Shown here in pieces: positions 60,001 through 64,000 of a stretch of 64,000 nucleotides of DNA (position 1 is its first letter; the number at the start of each line of letters is the position of its first letter). This DNA is from Rhodanobacter fulvus Jip2. GTDB lineage: Bacteria; Pseudomonadota; Gammaproteobacteria; Xanthomonadales; Rhodanobacteraceae. The notes beneath the pieces are model-generated. The model was not told the origin of the DNA. It was given only the letters and a program-made list of their open reading frames with translations, and ran no database searches. The translations under genes were made by a program, and so were the position numbers. The DNA lies in NCBI RefSeq assembly GCF_000264315.1, contig NZ_AJXU01000059.1:36243-100242 (forward strand). The letters run 5' to 3'.

Positions 60001-60857
60001 GCAAGATCGGTTTCCCCAGTGTGGTGGCGTGGCAGCTCACTGGCGACAAGCGCTACCTGGAGCAGCTGTTTGGCCAGGGTATCCAGGACAAGGCCCAGCA
60101 CGAATACATGATGACCGAGGGCCACTGGTGGAGCGACCGCGTCGAGGCGCCCAGCGAATTGCTGCAGCGCGTGCGTCTGGGCGGCATCGCGCTGAAGCGC
60201 AACCAGAGCTACCCCGGCAACACGGTGAGCTGGCGCTTCGACCAGCCCCACGCCGCCGAGCAGGTGGCGCTGCTGGTCAACGCACCGTCGCGCGACCGTT
60301 TCACGGTGACCGCCTACAACCTCGGCAAGCAGCCGCTGGATGCGCAAATGACCGGCTGGAACATCGACCCGGGCACCTGGCGCATCCGCAGCGGCATCGA
60401 TCGCGACGGCGACGGCAAGATCGACGGCAAACCCGCGCAGCACGACGTGCCACTGGAAACCAGCGCCAGCACCACGCTGCGCTTCCCGCCACGGCAAACG
60501 CAGGTGTTCGCGTTCGAGCGGATCAAGGCTGGTACGCCCGTGGAAACGCGCGCCGACCTGGGTATTGGCCGCGGTGACCTGCGGATGGACGGCCAAACGC
60601 TGAAACTGACCGTACACAGCCTGGGCCACATCGCGACCTTGCCGGGCCAGGCGGTGGTCACGGACGCCAGCGGGCGCGAGGTCGCGCGCGTGGCCATTCC
60701 GGCCCTGCCGCCGCCGCTGGATCTGCTGCCAAAGACCGTGCAACTCGAATTGAATCTGCCGCAGGGTTTCAAGCGTGACGGCGCCAGCGTGCAGGTGTCG
60801 CAACAAGGCGATGCGGCGGAAGTCACCCGGCTCAACAACCGCCTGTCGCTGGAGTAG
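57051..60857 (+). CDS. Secreted 1268-residue protein with N-terminal LamG domain; candidate glycan-active enzyme
   Basis: The protein starts with a signal peptide (YLLTLAGAFAAALPAAAQG). Residues about 55-245 look like a LamG/concanavalin A-like domain ending with the characteristic DDIRVYDRML. About 280-420 may be a beta-rich galactose-binding-like module. The large middle (about 640-1080) is helix-rich with aromatic and acidic motifs (GGGISDDTDLTQQWPG near 733, EEGINADSEMLYLNWGD near 786, EGHWWSDRVEAP near 1023) that suggest an (alpha/alpha) toroid. DRDGDGKIDG near 1117 resembles a calcium loop, and a beta-rich tail follows. I do not recognise an enzyme family. Its neighbours point to attack on a uronate-containing polysaccharide. 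The ATG at 57051 is chosen for the signal peptide. Confidence 0.7.
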   Translation: MSPRFNRCSRYLLTLAGAFAAALPAAAQGTSPQLLFHVSADHGFTADHAEGDAVPNFKDKVSLVADGAMGKAIQWQDDGVLAWNAPGNIRAERGTLSFFWRSRYPVGEAPFVIFRVGYADHSSWDMVWLRIDWNGHGFDAFVTDANLARTRVSFKLDKNPDPKQWMHLAFGWDEDKGVTLFVDGKQVARADTTGDYDAALDQLGLAGRVMAPYQVQSRYNFLRGSDVDDIRVYDRMLDARDVSALAHHGEPKTTADATTSPHAWWHRYGWEGTPPPALTAPTTSIRKVEFADVRDHKQWMWKGTDGIAETTWPGVYNRSRLAGRHDYFTLPDWNTYVDGGKTLDLTVPAGEAINRIDIRGAAYGTLSGNAGTLFTRPEGVVRSVNAFPAQTGGKLRFTNVAQETPIQEIWGYDVSNAAEPAGTVKQRYLIDSNALPDYTNLDRLRHYIDGRFAPDERSTVMALPKGAGSRPRGADSLPAHPLPIVQVLIPSGIGSAPAAQPLIRSWAYSWENMHDGLDGVAIDIPALNLPATHTGPDGKVIPLDIRIKDPIWPGRDMIDVSVSVKPGQKRTLWLDLRDRILTADSLWISIASAAPGFNAKSLDGAEIRLVFKDRQQAIKEHVADRFNQVRDNWGFMVEEHTTSRRQRLYDRLYADISDLLRVDPEHEQGRMYWNDISYNSQGLPPFVQPQAPAGVPLWAFRQVEDLKYVRRFVDWWIDHRQIAYGDFGGGISDDTDLTQQWPGLALMGVQPDRLNASLTALSDAVYKNGMFANGLSTIETDELHSYEEGINADSEMLYLNWGDPLTVERLMATVKALNERIILRNPQGHLHFSSDWFGGNKIYRDPNWQWQKPYSFPILHPAFLLGVYNADPTGRGLVTGLADGYLAHAYTDDQGRWALPNEIQWSTDKTRGGELNKGSGAGDLMHLFWAAWRWSGDANYLKALDYRVARGGPDAIANLGENFIDVLARQGDWGKRLVDEAQAGKIGFPSVVAWQLTGDKRYLEQLFGQGIQDKAQHEYMMTEGHWWSDRVEAPSELLQRVRLGGIALKRNQSYPGNTVSWRFDQPHAAEQVALLVNAPSRDRFTVTAYNLGKQPLDAQMTGWNIDPGTWRIRSGIDRDGDGKIDGKPAQHDVPLETSASTTLRFPPRQTQVFAFERIKAGTPVETRADLGIGRGDLRMDGQTLKLTVHSLGHIATLPGQAVVTDASGREVARVAIPALPPPLDLLPKTVQLELNLPQGFKRDGASVQVSQQGDAAEVTRLNNRLSLE

Positions 60858-60920
60858 TTGTCCGGGCGCGGTGATCGAGCAGTAGCCGCGCCTCGCGCCA
60901 ACCAGCCGCGGATCCCAACC

Positions 60921-61008
60921 CCGTCATTCCAGCGAAAGCTGGAATCCAGCGCCTCGATTTGTCCGAGGCGCCAAAGGCGCTGGATCCCAGCTTTCGCTGG
61001 GATGACGG
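60921..61008. repeat. GTCATTCC-AGCGAAAGCT palindromic repeat
   Basis: CCGTCATTCCAGC...GCTGGATCCCAGC...GGGATGACGG: two hairpins (AGCGAAAGCT and its counterpart) lie in an outer inverted repeat. A related but shorter-armed copy is at 62861-62966. It lies between the convergent giant-protein and mutarotase genes. Confidence 0.8.
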
Positions 61009-61031
61009 TGCTGCAGGGTGGTTCGCGTGGC

Positions 61032-62051
61032 TTACTTGAGGCCACCAACCTCGATCAACTGCTGAAGCTCATGCCGCTCACCCGGTTGCAGCTCAATTGC
61101 ATCGGGAGCCACGTTGGCGGTTTCCACGGCGAGGTAATGGCTCCAGCCGGCGCCGATATCGTCTATCCCGCGCGCCGCCTTTTCGCCGGCATTCCACACC
61201 ACGGCCGAGCGACTGCCGCGGGTGGTGATGCGGATGTGGCGGCCAAGGCCGGGGTCGTGCAGCACGTAGGGTCCGGTGGCGTGGGTGTAGATGCGGTCGC
61301 TGTGGCCGTCCGGCAGCAGCTGCCAGTCGCCGTGCTGTCGATGGGCGCGACCTTCGTCCTTCTTGTCCAGGTAAGTCAGGCCATCCAGCCCCGACACGCT
61401 GACCTGGCGCACGTCGCCGACGCGAAAATAGTTGTGCAGCGCCTCGGTGAATACCACCGGCTGGCTGCCGGTGTTTTCGGTCACCAGCGTCTGCGTCAGG
61501 GTGCGGCCAATGCGCAGCATCATGCCGAGGCGCAAGGGCAGCCCGGCAAGGGTTGGCGGCGCCAGCTGCAGCACCACGCTGCCATCGGCCTCGCGGCGTG
61601 CCTCGCGCAAATGCCACGGCAGGGTGCGCACCAAGCCGTGTGACGGCATGCCTTTGGCCTGGCCCATCTTGCCGAAATACGGCCAGCACACCGGCGTGCC
61701 GCCACGGATCGGCTCCGGCTGCCGCTTGGTCAGCGGCGACAGCCACAGCACGTCCTGACCGCCTTTGGGCACGAACGAGAGCAACTGGCCACCGAACACG
61801 CTGATGGCCGCCGTGGCGTAGGGCGTTTCCACCAACCACGCGGGGAAGCCGTGAAATTCGCCGCTGCTCAGGCCGGCCATCCGAACTCCCGGATCGAGAC
61901 TTGCCTGCAACGGGGCGTCGGTCAGCTTGGCGTAGTCATCGGGCAGGTGGAACGCGGTCAGCGGCGTGGTTGGGGTTTCGGCAGCCGGCAAGGCGATCGC
62001 GGGCGAGGCAAACGCCAAACCTAGCGCGACCCAGACACAAAGCAGTTTCAT
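61032..62051 (-). CDS. Periplasmic aldose-1-epimerase / hexose-6-phosphate mutarotase-like protein
   Basis: The 339-residue protein has a signal peptide (LLCVWVALGLAFASPAIALP) and the YeaD-type mutarotase fold: WLSPLTKRQPEPIRGGTPVCWPYFG, HGLVRTLPWHL, EALHNYFRVGD and VVWNAGEKAARGIDDIG. Cytoplasmic relatives act on hexose 6-phosphates; a periplasmic form would more likely interconvert anomers of free sugars or uronates. GGAGGT is 6 nt before the ATG. It is downstream of the DhuI-like gene on the same strand. Confidence 0.82.
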   Translation of the reverse strand: MKLLCVWVALGLAFASPAIALPAAETPTTPLTAFHLPDDYAKLTDAPLQASLDPGVRMAGLSSGEFHGFPAWLVETPYATAAISVFGGQLLSFVPKGGQDVLWLSPLTKRQPEPIRGGTPVCWPYFGKMGQAKGMPSHGLVRTLPWHLREARREADGSVVLQLAPPTLAGLPLRLGMMLRIGRTLTQTLVTENTGSQPVVFTEALHNYFRVGDVRQVSVSGLDGLTYLDKKDEGRAHRQHGDWQLLPDGHSDRIYTHATGPYVLHDPGLGRHIRITTRGSRSAVVWNAGEKAARGIDDIGAGWSHYLAVETANVAPDAIELQPGERHELQQLIEVGGLK

Positions 62052-62147
62052 GCAAGCCACCTCCGATGACGCCGATGAAAAGAAAACGGCCCCCACGCCT
62101 GATCGGACGTGAGAGCCGCTGTGCTCCCTGCGGCGGAAAGCTCGCGT

Positions 62148-62786
62148 TTACTTGCCCAGCACGCTGCTGACGTAGGCGCGCAGCTTCTCGTCCTTGGCGT
62201 TGTCGAAGAACGCCTTCTGGAAACGCTCGCCGCTGACCGCGTGTTTCACCAGCTCCGGATCGATCGACTTCAGTCCTTCGACCAGATCCTTCGCCGCGCC
62301 GCGCTTCACCGCCGCCAGGATGCCGGCATTGGTCTGCTGCGACTGGCGTCCCGAGGCCGGATAGCCCTGGCCGCGCTCGCCGTCGAACGCCTTCTCGAAG
62401 ATGTAGCGCACGTTGATCTCGCCGCCCCAGCCAAAGCCCTTGGCGTAGGGCAGGGCCAGCGCGTTGCCGTTGTTGACCTGGGCAAAAAGGAACGCGTCGG
62501 TGGGCTCGATGCAGTAGCCGCAGTACACGCCCGGCCAGGCATTGAGCGACATCATCGCGCCCTGGCCGGTGCCGCAGCCGCTGACCACGAAATCGGCGGC
62601 GCCGGAGTTCAGCATCAGCGCGCCGCAGATGCCCAGGTGGATGTAGGTGAGGCGATGGTCGTTCTCGCCATCCATGCCCACGTTGAACACCTCATGGCCC
62701 TGGGCCGCAGCCACACCCTGCAACTGCTCGAGCACGATCGGGTTCTTGGGAGCCTGGCTGAACTCCATCATCAAGGCGATTTTCAT
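62148..62786 (-). CDS. RpiB/LacA/LacB-family isomerase, DhuI-like (unsaturated uronate isomerase)
   Basis: The 212-residue protein is longer than RpiB. It has the family ADFVVSGCGTGQGAMMSLNAWPGVYCGYCIEPTDA core and then GNALALPYAKGFGWGGEINVRYIFE, which I recognise from the streptococcal DhuI isomerase of glycosaminoglycan breakdown. DhuI turns 4-deoxy-5-hexosulose-uronate into 3-deoxy-hexulosonate for the KduD/DhuD dehydrogenase. kduD is upstream on the same strand, which supports this. AAGGAG precedes the ATG. No cupin-type KduI is seen in the window. Confidence 0.78.
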   Translation of the reverse strand: MKIALMMEFSQAPKNPIVLEQLQGVAAAQGHEVFNVGMDGENDHRLTYIHLGICGALMLNSGAADFVVSGCGTGQGAMMSLNAWPGVYCGYCIEPTDAFLFAQVNNGNALALPYAKGFGWGGEINVRYIFEKAFDGERGQGYPASGRQSQQTNAGILAAVKRGAAKDLVEGLKSIDPELVKHAVSGERFQKAFFDNAKDEKLRAYVSSVLGK

Positions 62787-62860
62787 GGGTGACTCCTTTG
62801 GTTCGAAAAGGGGATGTGTGGTGACGCGGGAAATGACGTTCAGGACTAGCGCTGAAATGT

Positions 62861-62966
62861 CGTCATCCCCGCGAAAGCGGGGATCCAGTGCCGTTGGGCC
62901 GAAAAGACACTGGGTTCCCGCTTGACCGGCCCTTCGGCCGTTAAAAAGCGCCTCGCGGGAACGACG
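62861..62966. repeat. GTCATCCC-CGCGAAAGCG palindromic repeat
   Basis: CGTCATCCCCGCGAAAGCGG and GGGATCCAGTG on the left are mirrored by CACTGGGTTCCCGC and CGCGGGAACGACG on the right, with an inner GGCCCTTCGGCC hairpin. It lies between kduD and the DhuI-like gene and may affect their relative expression. Confidence 0.75.
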
Positions 62967-62991
62967 GCAAAAGCGAGCCTTCAGCGCTGTC

Positions 62992-63747
62992 TCAGCGCGC
63001 GAGCCAGCCGCCATCGACCGGGATCACCGCGCCGTTGACGTAGTCGGCCGCGCGGGAGGCCAGGAACACGGCGGTGCCGCCCAGATCCTCCGGCTTGCCC
63101 CAGCGTGCGGCGGGGATGCGATCGAGGATGGCCTTGCTGCGGTCCTCGTCGGCGCGCAACTGGGCGGTGTTGTCGGTGGCCATGTAACCCGGCGCGATGG
63201 CGTTGATGTTGACGCCCTTGTCGGCCCATTCATTGGCCAACAGGCGGGTGATGCCCGCGATGCCGCTCTTGGAGGCGGTATAGGACGGCACCCGCACGCC
63301 GCCCTGGAACGACAGCATCGAGGCGATGTTGATGATCTTGCCGTAGCCCTGGGCGATGAAGTGCTTGCCCGCGGCCTGGCTCATGAAGAAGGCGGACTTG
63401 ATGTTGACGTTCATCACGTCGTCCCAGTCCTTCTCGCTGAAGTCCACCGCGTCGGCGCGGCGGATCAGGCCGGCGTTGTTGACCAGAATGTCCAGCCGGC
63501 CCAGGCCCTCGATGGCTTCGGCAACCACTCGTGCCACCGGTTCCACGCTGATCAGGTTGGCGTCGATGTTGACGAAGCGGCGGCCCAGCGCCCGCACCTT
63601 CTCGGCGGTCTCGTCGGCCGGCACGATGCCGGCGCCGGCAATATCGGCGCCAGCGGCAGCGAGCGCCACCGCGATACCCTGGCCCAGGCCGGTATTGGCA
63701 CCGGTTACCAAGGCGACCTTGCCTTCGAGACTGAATGGATTCGTCAT
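62992..63747 (-). CDS. kduD: 2-dehydro-3-deoxy-D-gluconate 5-dehydrogenase
   Basis: The 251-residue short-chain dehydrogenase reduces 3-deoxy-hexulosonate to 2-keto-3-deoxygluconate with NAD(P)H. It has the cofactor motif VTGANTGLGQGIAVALAAAGADI, NNAGLIRRADAVDFSE (a KduD hallmark), the catalytic Tyr/Lys in YTASKSG and the C-terminal VIPVDGGWLAR. GGAGAG precedes the ATG. It heads the minus-strand group kduD, DhuI-like isomerase, mutarotase. Confidence 0.92.
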   Translation of the reverse strand: MTNPFSLEGKVALVTGANTGLGQGIAVALAAAGADIAGAGIVPADETAEKVRALGRRFVNIDANLISVEPVARVVAEAIEGLGRLDILVNNAGLIRRADAVDFSEKDWDDVMNVNIKSAFFMSQAAGKHFIAQGYGKIINIASMLSFQGGVRVPSYTASKSGIAGITRLLANEWADKGVNINAIAPGYMATDNTAQLRADEDRSKAILDRIPAARWGKPEDLGGTAVFLASRAADYVNGAVIPVDGGWLAR

Positions 63748-63874
63748 GGTGTTCTTCTCTCCGAACGGTGTACGTGGGTTGGGAAGACGGCCGTATTCGT
63801 GGTTGACGCGGCCGGGTGCGCACGCGACGGTTTGGCTTCCGTCATGAGGCGGCTGGGCATCATTATGCCTATTT

Positions 63875-63890
63875 TGGTAACCGGTGTCAT
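63875..63890. promoter_or_regulatory. Operator-like site upstream of kduD
   Basis: TGGTAACCGGTGTCAT resembles LacI-family operators of the ACCGGT-centred type, with a half-site match to the sequence at 53874-53884. It lies about 130 nt upstream of kduD, so it is compatible with joint control of kduD, kdgK and the TonB receptor. Confidence 0.5.
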
Positions 63891-63980
63891 TTTAATGGAA
63901 AAGGCCGGTCATTCGGGTGCTCTGGGTGCGGAAAGCCAGTGCCTGTGAACCATCCAGACCAAGAATGAAAGCGCGGGCTG

Positions 63981-64000
63981 CTTCCTTCCCCCGCCTGCGG
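63981..64000. repeat. Start of a third three-hairpin repeat (cut by window end)
   Basis: TTCCTTCCCCCGCCTGCGG matches an inner arm of the elements at 4695-4820 and 52024-52161. The rest would lie beyond base 64000. Positions 63891-63980 show no gene. Confidence 0.55.

Overview
The window is GC-rich chromosomal DNA of a gammaproteobacterium in the order Xanthomonadales, most likely Rhodanobacteraceae (Rhodanobacter, Dyella or a relative). This placement is inferred from protein similarity as I recognise it, from the two large TonB-dependent receptors of the Xanthomonas/Caulobacter carbohydrate type, and from the dense xanthomonad-style intergenic palindromes; I could not run a search. The ribosome binding sites, start codons and composition are uniform, and I saw no phage, insertion sequence, transposase or CRISPR array.

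Layout. Positions 1-6.8 kb (+): the 3' end of topA with a lysine/alanine-rich tail, tsaC, an AMP-dependent ligase, purD and an MFS-acyltransferase fusion. 6.8-12 kb (mostly -): AmpE-like protein, nudC, erpA, bactofilin, a DUF6776-type protein, bacterioferritin and its ferredoxin, and rppH; then a tRNA-Met with its own promoter and terminator. 12.4-14.7 kb (-): hutH and its repressor hutC without the rest of the hut pathway. 14.9-26.3 kb: an amino-sugar locus that looks like N-acetylgalactosamine/galactosamine utilisation (BadF-type kinase, AgaS, AgaZ/GatZ, a DMT transporter, a Tat-exported GH36 enzyme, an exported amidohydrolase, a DeoR-type regulator and a TonB receptor). TTTCGTT motifs recur in its promoters. 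26.6-27.6 kb: queD and a phasin. 27.8-35.3 kb: the complete atpIBEFHAGDC operon, with repeats in several of its gaps. 35.4-38.5 kb: a lipoprotein, then convergent rsmG-parA-parB. 38.7-52.7 kb: housekeeping and small accessory genes (SPFH protein, gluconokinase, pirin, DUF4336, YecA-like, exonuclease III, cold-shock protein, HxlR/NAD(P)-binding pair, oligopeptidase A, gamma carbonic anhydrase, aroE, RimK-like ATP-grasp, GNAT).

The most notable block is 52.8-63.8 kb. It holds kdgK, a TonB receptor, a 1268-residue secreted protein with an N-terminal LamG domain and an unrecognised remainder, a periplasmic mutarotase, an RpiB/LacAB-family isomerase resembling the streptococcal DhuI enzyme, and kduD. 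Isomerase, KduD and KdgK would together convert unsaturated uronates to 2-keto-3-deoxy-6-phosphogluconate. The locus therefore looks like a polysaccharide utilisation system for a uronic-acid glycan, and the giant protein is the obvious candidate for a new lyase or glycosidase. LacI-type operator-like sequences lie in its two control regions.

Repeats are a second theme: four paired REP elements, three copies of a larger three-hairpin element (one cut by the window end), two GTCATCCC-type palindromes, GGGATTC/GAATCCC blocks in three gaps of the atp operon and elsewhere, and a tandem 57-bp duplication between atpH and atpA.
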